From Candidatus Zixiibacteriota bacterium (GTDB lineage: Bacteria; Zixibacteria; MSB-5A5; UBA10806), in assembly GCA_020344055.1 (NCBI GenBank), contig CP070813.1, positions 1,438,694 through 1,472,956 on the forward strand: 34,263 nt of DNA. The letters run 5' to 3'. Within the stretch, counting starts at the first letter, position 1. Each line of letters opens with the position of its first letter. The notes under the pieces were generated by a model that was not told the origin of the DNA, searched no databases, and saw nothing but the letters and a program-made list of their open reading frames with translations. The translations under genes were made by a program, and so were the position numbers. Positions 15,217 to 23,896 of this stretch are shown here, one piece after another.

Positions 15217-17469
15217 ATGGCGCGGATACTATTAATTGTCCCGTGTATTCTCATAATCGTTCTGGGGATACCCGGTTGTGAAAAAACCGTCAGACAGGAG
15301 AACGGCTACGTCGCCGGAACCGTCACTGTCGAAGGGGCGGGAATCGACGGCGTTACGGTTACGGTTTCATCCTATGCCATCTCTACCGGGAACGCCAAAC
15401 CGTTGTCGGGAATATATTCGGCAAAAGTAGCAGCAAGAGGAGACTACAGGATTGAGCTTCTGCCCGGGCAATACCGGATCGATTTCGATCTGATTCTCGA
15501 TGGCGAGCCGCTTCATACCGCCCGATATCCTGTCTCTATCAGTATTGGCGCGGAGACAGTTGTCAATGTCGATCTGAAAGACCCGGTACCCCGGAACCTT
15601 ATCGGCCGGGATGATGATGCTTCGGTGCTTCTAACATGGGAACACGCTTACGGAGCGTCGTCTTACAACATTTATCGGGCCACCGAACCGGAGGGAATAT
15701 TCACGCCGGTCGCGATCGTTGATTCCACCTTCGGTACGGTCAGATACGTGGATACTCCTCCGGCCATAGATACCTACCGGTATAAAGTTACCGGGGTCTC
15801 AAACCAGGTCGAGTCCGATCCTTCAGAACCGGTAATTGTCGAATTCAGCGGTACCATATCTCCTCCGACAGGCTTTTCGGCCTCCGATAACGTCACCCAT
15901 GTCTCCCTTGAATGGACGCCGAAATTGAACGCCACCCGTTATAAGATCTACAGGAGTTCCTCCGGAAGTCCCTCTGAATGGATCGTTATCGATTCCACCG
16001 CGCAGCCTCAGTACCAGGATATACCCGAATCGTATGACACTTATTCCTACTACGTAACGGCGGTTTCCTATCTTGGAACGGAATCGGTTCCTTCCGCAAG
16101 CAGGGTGGTCGAGTTCGACGGCCTGTTTGATCCGCCGTCGGGCGTAATACTGATCGACAGGGGCTCGAGCCTCTATTTGACCTGGATGCCGGAAGAAAAC
16201 ATCGGTTACTATAATATCTACCGTTCGGATATTCCCGATAGCGATTTTGTGAAGATCGATAGTTCCCTGGTTCCCAACTACGTGGATTTCCCCGCCTTGT
16301 TCGGGTATTATTATTATCGCGTTACCATAGTCGGCCCCAACAATCTTGAATCCGAGATGTCGGACGCTGTCGGCACTTATTTCGACGGCAGACTCGATCC
16401 CCCGGATCAGGTCTTCGCCGTCGACCTGGGATTATCGGTAGAGGTCAGCTGGAGCCAGGTGCTCTGGGCGGCCGCCTATATAGTCTATCGCTCGGATGAC
16501 GGTGGGGATACCTTTAATCAGATATATAGGGTAAGCGGCGAAAATCTGAGTAAGATCGATTCTCCTCCGCAAGCCGGTAATTATTATTATAAAATCGCTA
16601 CCGAAACTCTCGACGGTGTGATAGGCGCCTTATCTTCGGCCGCCGATGTCTATTTTAGCGATAATCTGCCGCGACCGGCCAACGTGGTGGCGGTAAACTT
16701 CGGGATTTTTGTGGAAATTACCTGGGATGAAGTTCCCGGCGCGAACGACGGCTATAGGATCTACAGGTCTACGACCCCCACCGGCACCTATTCGCAAATC
16801 GGGTCGTCTCCCGAACCGCTCTATATCGATACCCCGCAGATCGCCGGCGCCTATTATTATAAAATAACCGCCGTCGACACTCTCGGTCATGTCTCGCCCT
16901 ACAGCCTCTACGCCTACGCCTATTTCACCGATCAACCGCAGGCGCCTTTTAACGTTTTCGCCGAGAATCTTCTTTACAGGGTGAGGGTCAGCTGGGAGAG
17001 CATGGATTCTTCATTCATTTTCATAATATACAGGTCGAGCTTTGCCGACGGAGAGTACGTTCCGATCGATACGGTGGAAGCCGAGCTGGAGATAATAGAC
17101 TGGCCCTCGAGTTCCGGCCATTACTATTACAAAGTGCAGGCGCAACATCCCTCCCACGGTTCCTCGGATCTTTCTCAGTACGGGCACGTATACTTTACCG
17201 GGATTCTGGATAGCCCTTCGAACCTGGTTGTGACAGACGAGGGCTCCTATGTTTCCATCTCCTGGGATGATGTCGAAGGGGCATCGGAATACGATGTTTT
17301 CCGGGGCGTAGATGTGAATGAATTGATTGCCATTCAAACAGTCTATGTATCGCAGACCACCGATGTTCCCGATTCCGCGGGAACATATTATTACGCGGTA
17401 TTGGCAAAAACTCAAGGCGGATTGGAATCGCCAAGATCAGCCCCGGTCGGCGTTGATTTTAATCCCTGA
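15217..17469 (+). CDS. Lipoprotein with seven fibronectin type III-like repeats
   Basis: 750 residues. A hydrophobic signal (residues 4-18) leads to a lipobox IPGC with Cys21, so the mature protein should be lipid-anchored, presumably through the Lgt encoded at 9195. Residues about 30-115 look like a carboxypeptidase-regulatory (CarboxypepD_reg) beta domain (VAGTVTVEGAGIDGVTVTV). Seven repeats of about 90 residues follow, starting near nucleotides 15585, 15859, 16129, 16396, 16668, 16939 and 17212. Each has a Pro-rich entry, a central Trp and an IYRS-type strand, ending with YYYKV-like sequence. No enzyme domain or sorting domain is visible. It lies 40 nt after gap and 12 nt before pgk with strong ribosome sites (GGGGAGGGG), so it is apparently co-transcribed with glycolysis. 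Likely surface or periplasmic scaffold or adhesin (inference). Confidence 0.85.
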   Translation: MARILLIVPCILIIVLGIPGCEKTVRQENGYVAGTVTVEGAGIDGVTVTVSSYAISTGNAKPLSGIYSAKVAARGDYRIELLPGQYRIDFDLILDGEPLHTARYPVSISIGAETVVNVDLKDPVPRNLIGRDDDASVLLTWEHAYGASSYNIYRATEPEGIFTPVAIVDSTFGTVRYVDTPPAIDTYRYKVTGVSNQVESDPSEPVIVEFSGTISPPTGFSASDNVTHVSLEWTPKLNATRYKIYRSSSGSPSEWIVIDSTAQPQYQDIPESYDTYSYYVTAVSYLGTESVPSASRVVEFDGLFDPPSGVILIDRGSSLYLTWMPEENIGYYNIYRSDIPDSDFVKIDSSLVPNYVDFPALFGYYYYRVTIVGPNNLESEMSDAVGTYFDGRLDPPDQVFAVDLGLSVEVSWSQVLWAAAYIVYRSDDGGDTFNQIYRVSGENLSKIDSPPQAGNYYYKIATETLDGVIGALSSAADVYFSDNLPRPANVVAVNFGIFVEITWDEVPGANDGYRIYRSTTPTGTYSQIGSSPEPLYIDTPQIAGAYYYKITAVDTLGHVSPYSLYAYAYFTDQPQAPFNVFAENLLYRVRVSWESMDSSFIFIIYRSSFADGEYVPIDTVEAELEIIDWPSSSGHYYYKVQAQHPSHGSSDLSQYGHVYFTGILDSPSNLVVTDEGSYVSISWDDVEGASEYDVFRGVDVNELIAIQTVYVSQTTDVPDSAGTYYYAVLAKTQGGLESPRSAPVGVDFNP

Positions 17470-17481
17470 TGAGGAGGTTTG

Positions 17482-18684
17482 GTGAATAAGCTGACCATTG
17501 ATGATATCGAATTGACTCAAAAACGGGTCCTGACCAGGGTAGATTTTAACGTACCGCTCGCGGACGGCAAAGTGGCGGACGATACCCGCATAAGCGCCTC
17601 CATACCGACCATACACAAGATCGTAACCTCCGGCGGGAAAGCGATACTGATGTCCCATCTGGGACGCCCCAAGGGAGAGGTAAAACCCGAATTCAGTCTC
17701 GAACCGGTCGCAAGACGGCTTTCCCAGCTGATGGGCAGGCAGGTGCAGTTCGTCAATGATTGTATAGGCGACGAGGTCGAAGATAAAATAAACAGCCTCC
17801 CGGATGGGGGAATCATCCTCCTTGAAAACTTGAGGTTTCATAAAGAGGAGGAGAAGAACGATCCCGATTTCGCGAAGGCCCTGGCCCGGCTCGGAGATGT
17901 CTATGTTAATGACGCCTTCGGCTCCGCTCACCGGGCGCACGCCTCCACCGAAGGTGTAACGAAATTTATTTCTCCGTCCGCGGCCGGTTACCTGATGAAA
18001 AAGGAACTCGATTACCTCGGCGTGGCTCTGGAACATCCCGCCAGGCCCTTTGTGGCCATCCTGGGCGGAGCCAAGATTTCGGGTAAGATCGATGTTATCG
18101 AGAACCTCATGAACAAAGTGGACTCGCTTTTAATAGGCGGCGGAATGGCCTTTACCTTCTTTAAAGCCAGGCAGTACGAAATCGGCCAATCGCTTCTTGA
18201 GGAAGATAAGGTCAATGAAGCGTCCAACATATTGATGCTGGCGGAAAAACGGGGAATTGATTTTATTCTGCCCGTTGACGTGGTGGTCACGCCAGATCCC
18301 GACGCCGATCCGCCTATAACCGATACCGTCACACCGGTTGGAATAAACCCCGACGTGATCGGTGTGGATATCGGCCCCAGGACCGTGGAACGGTTTAAGA
18401 AGATTATTCAAGCGGCCGGCACGGTAGTCTGGAACGGGCCGATGGGGATTTTCGAAAAGAAACCGTTCGCTACCGGCACTTTTGAGGTGGCGAAGATACT
18501 GGCCGAGGCCAGCAATTCCGGCTGCATATCGATAGTGGGAGGCGGCGATTCGGCGTCGGCTGTCGCCAAAGCGGGGCTGACCGAACAGATGTCGCACGTT
18601 TCCACCGGGGGCGGGGCCTCGTTGGAGTTCCTGGAAGGAAAAGTGCTTCCCGGCGTAGCCGCATTAACCAATAGGGGGGCTTGA
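17482..18684 (+). CDS. pgk: Phosphoglycerate kinase
   Basis: 400 residues from GTG 17482; AGGAGG sits just upstream and the neighbouring TTG at 17479 would be too close to it. Motifs are [56 protein letters not shown] and GGGDSASAV with the nucleotide-binding glycines. The enzyme moves phosphate from 1,3-bisphosphoglycerate to ADP. Only one base separates it from tpiA, so the two are co-translated. Confidence 0.96.
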   Translation: MNKLTIDDIELTQKRVLTRVDFNVPLADGKVADDTRISASIPTIHKIVTSGGKAILMSHLGRPKGEVKPEFSLEPVARRLSQLMGRQVQFVNDCIGDEVEDKINSLPDGGIILLENLRFHKEEEKNDPDFAKALARLGDVYVNDAFGSAHRAHASTEGVTKFISPSAAGYLMKKELDYLGVALEHPARPFVAILGGAKISGKIDVIENLMNKVDSLLIGGGMAFTFFKARQYEIGQSLLEEDKVNEASNILMLAEKRGIDFILPVDVVVTPDPDADPPITDTVTPVGINPDVIGVDIGPRTVERFKKIIQAAGTVVWNGPMGIFEKKPFATGTFEVAKILAEASNSGCISIVGGGDSASAVAKAGLTEQMSHVSTGGGASLEFLEGKVLPGVAALTNRGA

Positions 18685-18685
18685 T

Positions 18686-19435
18686 ATGAGAACCCCTCTT
18701 GTCGCCGGTAACTGGAAGATGTATACGACCCCGTCCACGGCCGCTGAGCTGGCCGCCCGTATAAAGCTTGATACGGTGAATGTCGATTTCGCGGACATAG
18801 CCGTATTCCCGCCTTATATCTGCATCGCCGCGGTTGCGGAAGCGTTAAAAGGCTCCAATATCGAAATCGGCGCCCAGGATATCTTCTGGGAGCCTGAGGG
18901 CGCCTATACCGGCGCCATATCGGCCAGAATGATTGCCGAAAGCGGTTGTGCCAGAGTCTTGGTAGGGCATTCGGAAAGACGTACCTATTTCGGAGAGACC
19001 GACGAAAAAGTATTGAAAAAAACTGTGGCTGCTTTATCTGAGGGATTGAAACCTATCGTCTGTATCGGCGAAACCCTGGAGCAAAGGGAAGCCGGGATCA
19101 CCGAAACCATACTGGATACTCAACTCAAAGACGGGATCGGCGCGTTAAAGAATATCGACGCCTTAACTATAGCCTACGAGCCGGTCTGGGCCATCGGCAC
19201 CGGCAAGACTGCCACACCCGACCAGGCGGATGAGGCGCATAAATATATCAGGGGCCTGATCGCCGGCAGATGGGGCGATAACGTTTCCCGGAACATCAGG
19301 ATACTCTACGGCGGTTCTGTAAAACCGGATAACGCCCGTTCCCTGTGGGAACGCGAGGATATCGACGGGTTCCTGGTGGGCGGGGCGAGCCTTAAGGCCG
19401 ATTCCTTTCGCGATATCGTGAATTCGGTTAAATAG
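18686..19435 (+). CDS. tpiA: Triosephosphate isomerase
   Basis: 249 residues, full length. N-terminal AGNWKMY supplies the catalytic Lys11, [14 protein letters not shown] the electrophilic His, [15 protein letters not shown] the catalytic Glu, and [10 protein letters not shown] the phosphate-gripping loop. The enzyme interconverts dihydroxyacetone phosphate and glyceraldehyde 3-phosphate. It closes the glycolytic run and is followed by a separate promoter for secG. Confidence 0.97.
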   Translation: MRTPLVAGNWKMYTTPSTAAELAARIKLDTVNVDFADIAVFPPYICIAAVAEALKGSNIEIGAQDIFWEPEGAYTGAISARMIAESGCARVLVGHSERRTYFGETDEKVLKKTVAALSEGLKPIVCIGETLEQREAGITETILDTQLKDGIGALKNIDALTIAYEPVWAIGTGKTATPDQADEAHKYIRGLIAGRWGDNVSRNIRILYGGSVKPDNARSLWEREDIDGFLVGGASLKADSFRDIVNSVK

Positions 19436-19439
19436 GCTC

Positions 19440-19467
19440 TTGACAACCGGTTAAATTCAAGTATTTT
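19440..19467 (+). promoter_or_regulatory. Promoter of secG
   Basis: Perfect TTGACA (19440-19445), 16-nt spacer, TATTTT (19462-19467), 41 nt before the secG ATG. It begins four bases after the tpiA stop codon. Confidence 0.55.
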
Positions 19468-19508
19468 AATCCGATGTCGAAAAATAGAGCGGAGGTTTAC
19501 GATAAATT

Positions 19509-19922
19509 ATGAGTATTATTTATCCGATTCTTTTAGTAATTCACGTTATCATCGCCCTGGCGCTGATTGTGGCGGTGTTGATGCAGTCATCCAAGGGTGA
19601 GGGGCTCGCGGGGGCCTTCGGGGGCGGCGCCTTAACCGGCGCGGTATTCGGCGGCCGGGGCGCGGCGACGTTCCTCTCGAAAGCAACCACCATGCTGGCT
19701 ATCGGCTTCATGTCCACCAGCATTCTGCTGTTCCTGTCGTTTGGAATCAGGTCCGGCGGAGGGCCGGCTTCCGGGGTGATGGAAGAGCTCCAAGAAACCG
19801 GAACCGATCTGGCTCCGCCACCTGCCACAACCGTGCCCGGCGAAGCCCAGCCGACCGATCCGGGAGCCGCCGACGACCTTTTCCAGCAGGTGCCGCAACG
19901 TCCCGATACCTCCGGCAATTAA
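19509..19922 (+). CDS. secG: Preprotein translocase subunit SecG
   Basis: 137 residues. Two transmembrane helices (about residues 4-24 and 58-78) flank the conserved cytoplasmic loop MQSSKGEGLAGAFGGGALTGAVFGGRGAATFLSKAT, split here at residue level into VLMQSSKGEGLAGAF and GRGAATFLSKATTMLA. This is diagnostic for SecG, a component of SecYEG. The last 45 residues form a Pro/Thr/Ala-rich, acidic tail that is longer than in E. coli SecG. GGAGG lies at 19491-19495, a rather long 13 nt before ATG 19509. tpiA-secG-tRNA-Leu is a common order in bacteria. Confidence 0.93.
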   Translation: MSIIYPILLVIHVIIALALIVAVLMQSSKGEGLAGAFGGGALTGAVFGGRGAATFLSKATTMLAIGFMSTSILLFLSFGIRSGGGPASGVMEELQETGTDLAPPPATTVPGEAQPTDPGAADDLFQQVPQRPDTSGN

Positions 19923-19935
19923 AGATTTCATTTAA

Positions 19936-20017
19936 GCGGAAGTGGTGGAATCGGTAGACACGCCATCTTGAGGGGGTGGTGCCGAAAGGTGTGGGGGTTC
20001 AAATCCCCCCTTCCGCA
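19936..20017 (+). tRNA. tRNA-Leu (anticodon GAG)
   Basis: 82 nt with a complete cloverleaf. Acceptor GCGGAAG pairs with CTTCCGC and the discriminator is A. The anticodon stem is CCATC/GGTGG with loop TTGAGGG, giving GAG, which reads CUC and CUU. A long variable arm (TGCC GAAA GGTG) marks it as a class II tRNA, and the T arm has five G-C pairs around TTCAAAT. CCA is not encoded (GGT follows). It follows secG by 13 nt and is probably co-transcribed with it, ending at the terminator at 20033. Confidence 0.95.
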
Positions 20018-20032
20018 GGTTAATAATTGAGT

Positions 20033-20054
20033 GCCCGCCAACGCGGGCTTTTTT
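20033..20054 (+). terminator. Rho-independent terminator after tRNA-Leu
   Basis: GCCCGC (20033-20038), loop CAAC, GCGGGC (20043-20048), then six T. A textbook intrinsic terminator for the secG-tRNA transcript. Confidence 0.85.
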
Positions 20055-20060
20055 ACTTGC

Positions 20061-20089
20061 TTGACAAGTAATTTTTTAATTGCTATTTT
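20061..20089 (+). promoter_or_regulatory. Promoter of the FG-GAP protein gene
   Basis: Perfect TTGACA (20061-20066), 17-nt spacer, TATTTT (20084-20089), the same pair of hexamers as in front of secG. A TATAAT at 20095-20100 is nearby but 28 nt from the TTGACA, with no good -35 of its own. Confidence 0.5.
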
Positions 20090-20111
20090 TATTCTATAAT
20101 CAGGAGGCGGT

Positions 20112-21650
20112 TTGAAAACGCTGATATTGATAACGGTTTTTCCTGTTCTGGTGATGGCATGGGAATTGCCGCCCGGCCTCGAGCTTGTATCTGCGGACGG
20201 CAATCATGTGACAGTGAAAGACACCAGAACCGGCATATTAAGCGCCTATCTTATTGAGGGCGAACCGGTTATAAATGGGTGGGCAGTGGAACCGACTGAA
20301 GATAGCCTGATTTTTGAGCAAGTGGCCTTTTTCGATATGCGGTTTGCACAGAAATTACAGGTTTTCGATTATAATGAAAATTTACTGCCAGAGCTTATTG
20401 TCTGCAATGTTTCAAATGGTGGTAGAGTGAATATTTATGAAAATCAGGGGAATTTTAATTTTGTTGAAGTTTATGAAACCGATCCGGGTATAGTATATGA
20501 TTCGGGAGATCCGGACGCAGACGGCTTGAATGAGCTTTTGATCAAACTTGACCGGAGCATATATCTTTATGAGCAATTTGAATTTGCTTCATTTCCTGAA
20601 AGCCTGGCCTGGTTTATTACCCCATTACCCGGAAATCACCAATGTTGGCCCCAGATATCAGATTTCGATAATGACGGTTTAAAGGAAATTACTTTTTCTA
20701 TGCAAGATACGCATAATAAGATACGTATTTTTGAAAACAATGGCGATAATAGCTATATCGAAAGATCTCCGATAATCTGGCTTGTACCGACATATCCGGC
20801 TGATTATGCCTATGGCGATTTTGATGGAGATGGCAATAACGAAGTCTTATGCGGAGGAATATATGGTCATCTTGCTATTCAGGAGAACGTTGCCGATGAC
20901 TCATTCGAAGTATCCTGGGAAGCCGAACTTGGACATCCGAATGCCCTTCTTCATGAGAATATTGGCGATTATGATCAGGACGGACGAGATGAATGGGTAT
21001 CGGCAGGAAGAGATTTTTCGGCAGGCGGTTTCTTTTTTAAGGTCTTCAATTCGGTCGGGGATAATCAATATGAAGCGGTCTATTATGATTCCCTCCCGGG
21101 GAATACATGGGATGAGGGTGGTATTTCCGCGGGCGACGTGGACGGCGACGGTATCAATGAATTTTTAGTTTCATCAAATAACAATATTGGTCTTTATAAA
21201 TATACTTCCGATTATGGGTGGAATCGCGTTTGGTTAACCGAGGAAGGCACAGGAGCCGCTTTGACGCTACCGTTTCTACTTGACATAGATTATGATGGCC
21301 TTGATGAGATAGTATTAACGGGGGATTATATTAGAACGAGGATTTACGATCTAGTTCCAACTCATATATTTCAATCTACCGAGCCAAAAACATATTTTAA
21401 TCTTCGGGTTTATCCTAACCCGGCCAACAATAAAATCATTTTTACATATAATCTCCCAAACTCGGCCGATATAACACTCGAAATCTACGACATTCTAGGC
21501 CGCAAGGTCCAAACATTGATCGACGAATTCCAATCTCCCGATTCGTATGCGGTAACCTGGGACGCATCTCATATCGCCTCCGGCATGTATTTCTACCGGC
21601 TTCAGGCAGAGAATTATACAGCTACCCGTAGAATGAGCATAATTAAATAG
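20112..21650 (+). CDS. Secreted FG-GAP/VCBS-repeat protein with C-terminal sorting domain
   Basis: 512 residues starting at TTG 20112, supported by AGGAGG at 20102-20107; no ATG fits the signal peptide. MKTLILITVFPVLVMA is a Sec signal. The central part has several calcium-loop-like repeats of FG-GAP type (PQISDFDNDGLKEIT, YGDFDGDGNNEV, DYDQDGRDEW, GDVDGDGINEFL, DIDYDGLDEIVL), which build a beta-propeller. The last about 80 residues (VYPNPANNK through LEIYDILGRKVQTL and SGMYFYRLQ) match the type A sorting domain that sends cargo through type IX secretion. Its terminator follows at 21666. Ligand unknown; it stands alone with its own promoter. Confidence 0.85.
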   Translation: MKTLILITVFPVLVMAWELPPGLELVSADGNHVTVKDTRTGILSAYLIEGEPVINGWAVEPTEDSLIFEQVAFFDMRFAQKLQVFDYNENLLPELIVCNVSNGGRVNIYENQGNFNFVEVYETDPGIVYDSGDPDADGLNELLIKLDRSIYLYEQFEFASFPESLAWFITPLPGNHQCWPQISDFDNDGLKEITFSMQDTHNKIRIFENNGDNSYIERSPIIWLVPTYPADYAYGDFDGDGNNEVLCGGIYGHLAIQENVADDSFEVSWEAELGHPNALLHENIGDYDQDGRDEWVSAGRDFSAGGFFFKVFNSVGDNQYEAVYYDSLPGNTWDEGGISAGDVDGDGINEFLVSSNNNIGLYKYTSDYGWNRVWLTEEGTGAALTLPFLLDIDYDGLDEIVLTGDYIRTRIYDLVPTHIFQSTEPKTYFNLRVYPNPANNKIIFTYNLPNSADITLEIYDILGRKVQTLIDEFQSPDSYAVTWDASHIASGMYFYRLQAENYTATRRMSIIK

Positions 21651-21665
21651 GCCGTAAAAGACGGC

Positions 21666-21697
21666 AAAAAGCCCCGGCCGCGCGGTCGGGGCTTTTT
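21666..21697 (+). terminator. Strong bidirectional intrinsic terminator
   Basis: An 11-bp stem AAAAAGCCCCG / CGGGGCTTTTT with a GC-rich apical part. It carries A-run and T-run on the two sides, so it can work on either strand. Confidence 0.85.
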
Positions 21698-21708
21698 CAT
21701 TTAACCTG

Positions 21709-21736
21709 TTGCGTTTAACGAAATTTTGTCTAATTT
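21709..21736 (+). promoter_or_regulatory. Possible promoter placing the start close to the ATG
   Basis: TTGCGT (21709-21714), 16-nt spacer, TAATTT (21731-21736). The ATG at 21745 is 8 nt beyond and no Shine-Dalgarno is seen, so the mRNA may be nearly leaderless. Confidence 0.3.
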
Positions 21737-21744
21737 AGCGTTTA

Positions 21745-22848
21745 ATGAAAACCAGAATCCTTCAAAAAAGATCGGGTTGCCGGGGAGTTGTCGACGGCAG
21801 GGATGTCATCATATTCAGTTCCAACGATTATCTCGGACTATCCTGCCACCCGGAGATTATTAAGGCGGCATCCGAAGCGGCAAAAAGATACGGTATCGGC
21901 ACCGGCGGCGCGCCGGGAACGACCGGCACAACCGACTTGCATCAGGAACTTTCGCGGGCCATCGCGGACCTTAAGTCGCGTGAAAAAGCGGTCCTGTTTC
22001 CGTCGGGATATCAGGCCAATATAGCTATCCACAACTCTCTGGCTTCGCCGGAAACGGTCTATTATCTCGATAAAAGACATCATCCATCGGCGGTTGACGG
22101 GGCTCGCCTGGGAAGCGGATCGGAGATCATCAGATTTAATCATAATGATCTGACAGACCTGGAGGATAAACTGAAATCCAGTGAAGGCAGGACCAACGTG
22201 GTAAGCCTCCCCTCGGTCTTTACCGTGGACGGCGACATAGCCCCGCTGGATAAAATCGCCGATCTGAAAAGTAAGCATGATTTTTCGCTTATTCTCGACG
22301 AGGCCCACGCCACCGGTTGCGTGGGGAAGTCCGGCCACGGGCTCGAGGAACATTTCAATCTTCACGGTGTCGCAGATTTCATTATGGGCTCATTTTCCAA
22401 AGCGCTGGGCTCGCAGGGAGGTTTTGTCGCCTATAACAGTATATCGGAAAAGCAGTTAAAATCGGGGTTCAGGCAATTTTCATATTCGACATCACTGTCC
22501 ACGGTTTCCGTGGCCGCCGCCTTGAAGGCGTTGAGAATATTCAAGTCCGATGAGGATTTATATAAATCTCTACAGAAAGCGAAATCGTCTATTATAGAAG
22601 AATGTAGAAAACAAAATATTGAGATAATCTCGCATGAAAGCATGATTCTCCTGGTACCCTGCGAAAATCTTACTGAAGCGCTGGAAAAACTGCTTGAGGA
22701 CGGTTTTTTTGTGGTGCCAGCGAAGGCGTATATAAACGATCGGAGACAGGATTGCCTGCGGATTACCCCCATGTCGCTACACAGCGGGAATGACATTAAG
22801 GCTTTCGCGGACTATATAGCCAAAAGTGTAATCCAGAAGCGAAGTTAG
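21745..22848 (+). CDS. PLP-dependent alpha-oxoamine synthase family enzyme (BioF/Kbl-like)
   Basis: 367 residues, a little shorter than BioF or Kbl. Fold type I aminotransferase motifs are present: SSNDYLGLSCHPEI, a glycine-rich region GTGGAPGTTGTTDLHQEL, DKRHHPSAVDGARLGSGS, LILDEAHATGCVGKSGHG with the cofactor Asp, and the PLP-binding Lys219 in GSFSKALGSQGG. The family condenses an amino acid with an acyl-CoA, releasing CO2 and CoA; members make 8-amino-7-oxononanoate (biotin), 2-amino-3-ketobutyrate, 5-aminolevulinate or sphingoid bases. The glycine-rich region differs from the usual SRLxSGYxxxHxxLE of BioF, and there are no biotin or threonine genes nearby, so I do not assign a substrate. 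The ATG has no ribosome site. Confidence 0.85.
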   Translation: MKTRILQKRSGCRGVVDGRDVIIFSSNDYLGLSCHPEIIKAASEAAKRYGIGTGGAPGTTGTTDLHQELSRAIADLKSREKAVLFPSGYQANIAIHNSLASPETVYYLDKRHHPSAVDGARLGSGSEIIRFNHNDLTDLEDKLKSSEGRTNVVSLPSVFTVDGDIAPLDKIADLKSKHDFSLILDEAHATGCVGKSGHGLEEHFNLHGVADFIMGSFSKALGSQGGFVAYNSISEKQLKSGFRQFSYSTSLSTVSVAAALKALRIFKSDEDLYKSLQKAKSSIIEECRKQNIEIISHESMILLVPCENLTEALEKLLEDGFFVVPAKAYINDRRQDCLRITPMSLHSGNDIKAFADYIAKSVIQKRS

Positions 22849-22882
22849 CGAAAAAATATGATCCATTTTCACCTATTTTTAG

Positions 22883-22888
22883 TATAAT
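22883..22888 (+). promoter_or_regulatory. -10 hexamer implying a leaderless transcript
   Basis: Perfect TATAAT with only five bases before ATG 22894, so a start at the normal distance would fall on or next to the A of the ATG. There is no Shine-Dalgarno and no clear -35. Confidence 0.45.
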
Positions 22889-22893
22889 AGACT

Positions 22894-23808
22894 ATGTTTC
22901 AGAACGGAACCGGAAGAGAAGACTACCGAAAATACCTGAATCCCGAGGTTGTCAGCCGGCTGTCATCCATAGAACTTAAAGCCAGGCTTGTAGTTGAGGG
23001 ATTCATAGTGGGTCTGCACCGTTCGCCGTATCACGGTTTTTCGGTGGAATTCGCCGAACACCGGCAATATATGCCCGGCGATGATTTCAAGCATATCGAC
23101 TGGAAGGTTTACGGCAAATCGGACAGGTTTTTTATCAAGCAGTTTGAGGAGGAAACCAACCTCAAGAGCTATATCCTCCTGGACGCCTCGAACTCCATGG
23201 GGTATAAATCCGACGGCATTACGAAGCTCGAATACGGATCTTATCTGGCGGCGTCGCTATCTTACCTGATGCTTCGCCAGCAGGACGCTCCGGGGCTTCT
23301 GGTCTATGACGAGAGAATCAGGTCGTATATACCGCCCAAAGGGGCCCGTTCCCACATCAACCCGATTTTAAGGCAGCTAAATAATACATTGCCTTCCAGT
23401 AAGACCGATGCCTCGGTCGCCTTTCATGAGCTGGCGGAGCGGGTAAAGAGGCGGGGTCTGATTATTGTCATCTCGGATCTTCTGGACGACCCCGAAAAAG
23501 TCCTTCTGGGATTAAAGCATTTCCGTCACCGGCAGCACGAGGTCATTGTCTTTCAGGTTCTCGATCCCTACGAGCGGAATTTCGCGTATAAATCCGAGGC
23601 GAGATTCAAAGACATGGAGACCGGGAAAGAGCTTTTAACCGATCCCTGGCAGATAAGGGGCGATTATATTTCACGCTTGAGCGATTATCTGGGTTGGATA
23701 TCCAAATCCTGCAGGGATTCTCATATAGATTATCATTTACTGGACACCTCGATACCTTTTGACCGGGCGTTGTTCGGATATCTTGCCAAAAGGTCGAAAT
23801 TGGGTTGA
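22894..23808 (+). CDS. DUF58 (von Willebrand A-like) protein
   Basis: 304 residues, soluble. The diagnostic DUF58 core is visible as GFSVEFAEHRQYMPGDDFKHIDW and GKSDRFFIKQFEEETN, followed by a MIDAS-like ILLDASNSMGY motif (DxSxS) and a second VIVISDLLDD strand, giving a VWA fold. DUF58 proteins normally lie next to a MoxR AAA+ ATPase and VWA/BatA membrane proteins, where they are thought to serve as metal-dependent chaperone or assembly factors. None of those partners is present here, so the gene is detached from its usual locus. It probably starts leaderless from the TATAAT at 22883. Confidence 0.88.
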   Translation: MFQNGTGREDYRKYLNPEVVSRLSSIELKARLVVEGFIVGLHRSPYHGFSVEFAEHRQYMPGDDFKHIDWKVYGKSDRFFIKQFEEETNLKSYILLDASNSMGYKSDGITKLEYGSYLAASLSYLMLRQQDAPGLLVYDERIRSYIPPKGARSHINPILRQLNNTLPSSKTDASVAFHELAERVKRRGLIIVISDLLDDPEKVLLGLKHFRHRQHEVIVFQVLDPYERNFAYKSEARFKDMETGKELLTDPWQIRGDYISRLSDYLGWISKSCRDSHIDYHLLDTSIPFDRALFGYLAKRSKLG

Positions 23809-23832
23809 CAGGGGTCTCTTATTGCATATATT
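23805..23832 (+). promoter_or_regulatory. Promoter of the DUF1573 gene
   Basis: Perfect TTGACA (23805-23810), overlapping the DUF58 stop codon, a 16-nt spacer and TATATT (23827-23832). It gives a leader of about 55 nt before ATG 23897. Confidence 0.6.
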
Positions 23833-23896
23833 AAAGAAAGAGAGAAATACTTCCGAATAGAAGTTAAAGGTGAGATTAATCTTAAGGATGCAACTT

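Noticed and set aside
15585..17469. Tandem DNA repeat or CRISPR-like array
   Set aside because: The periodicity of about 270 bp reflects diverged FN3 protein repeats; DNA identity between units is low. No CRISPR array was seen anywhere in the window.
20095..20100. TATAAT as the -10 of the FG-GAP gene with TTGACA at 20061
   Set aside because: The 28-nt spacer is too long; TATTTT at 20084 with a 17-nt spacer fits better.
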